From Flavobacterium soyangense (GTDB lineage: Bacteria; Bacteroidota; Bacteroidia; Flavobacteriales; Flavobacteriaceae): a stretch of 64,000 nt of DNA. Positions within the stretch are counted from its first letter, which is position 1. Each line of letters starts with the position of its first letter. Made by a program: the position numbers and the translations under genes. Below are positions 63,983-64,000 of the stretch, piece by piece. A model generated the notes under the pieces. That model had not been told where the DNA came from and searched no databases. It saw only the letters and a list, made by a program, of their open reading frames with translations. The stretch spans positions 24,954-88,953 of the forward strand of contig NZ_JADHEC010000012.1 of the NCBI RefSeq assembly GCF_015277675.1, written 5' to 3'.

Positions 63983-64000
63983 ATGTCAAATATAATAAAA
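63983..64000 (+). CDS. Start of an unidentified gene, cut by window end
   Basis: An ATG at 63983 opens MSNIIK, and the window then ends. Its distance behind a clean palindrome makes a real start likely. The product cannot be named. Confidence 0.3.

Overview
The window is a chromosomal piece of a low-GC Bacteroidota genome, almost certainly Flavobacterium or a close relative. The evidence is gene content and local signals: a fused SecDF, a Lgt-YidD-CysS-FolE block, a type IX secretion (T9SS) type B sorting domain, LruC and DUF1573 proteins, Bacteroidota -7 promoter elements of the form TAnnTTTG, and almost no Shine-Dalgarno sequences. I saw no rRNA or tRNA gene, no transposase and no CRISPR array. 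The left end cuts a meaB gene (minus strand). The right end cuts a gene that has only just begun.

Layout. 1-4.8 kb: meaB, an auxin-efflux-type transporter with an internal stop, an Fsr-type MFS exporter, a 1-Cys peroxiredoxin and a NudK-type Nudix hydrolase. 5.3-8.7 kb: an LruC lipoprotein and a GH5 glycosidase whose lipoprotein signal peptide is out of frame with the enzyme. 8.8-15.3 kb (minus strand): purA, a Fur-family regulator, a bifunctional Rel enzyme, a serine hydrolase and a SpoU-type RNA methyltransferase. 15.4-26.3 kb: a surface-polysaccharide locus with a FemAB/GNAT-like transferase, a sugar aminotransferase, a Wzx flippase, a 61-aa membrane protein, a methyltransferase, a sulfatase-like membrane enzyme, four glycosyltransferases and an FdtA-like ketoisomerase. 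ftsE follows. 27-32 kb: a 1004-aa TPR protein and a plugless TonB-receptor-like barrel.

32.7-34.6 kb holds a two-gene AbiL-like defence candidate: an AAA ATPase followed by a RloB/Toprim protein. Next to it, 34.8-39.8 kb carries the most striking locus, an operon for tRNA-dependent amidation. It consists of a cryptic, divergent gatC, then gatA, then one 1110-aa gene fusing GatB to a complete aspartyl-tRNA synthetase. The synthetase carries the His found in non-discriminating AspRS enzymes. Together these could charge tRNA(Asn) with Asp and convert it to Asn within one complex.

40-64 kb returns to housekeeping: gyrB, mdh, secDF, a repetitive T9SS-exported adhesin-like protein, lgt, yidD, cysS, folE, an aminotransferase, a retropepsin/PDZ protein, small lipoproteins, valS, a cytochrome-like lipoprotein with a beta-barrel partner, and topB. 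Intergenic repeats are common. One family (TAGGAGC...GGGCTAA with a variable hairpin) flanks the GC-rich topB gene in inverted orientation. Another (CCCTCTCCTTTGGAGAGGG) has three copies and supplies the last 20 or so residues of YidD. Homopolymer and short-tandem tracts sit in or near several genes. Either real mutation or assembly error could explain the two broken reading frames.
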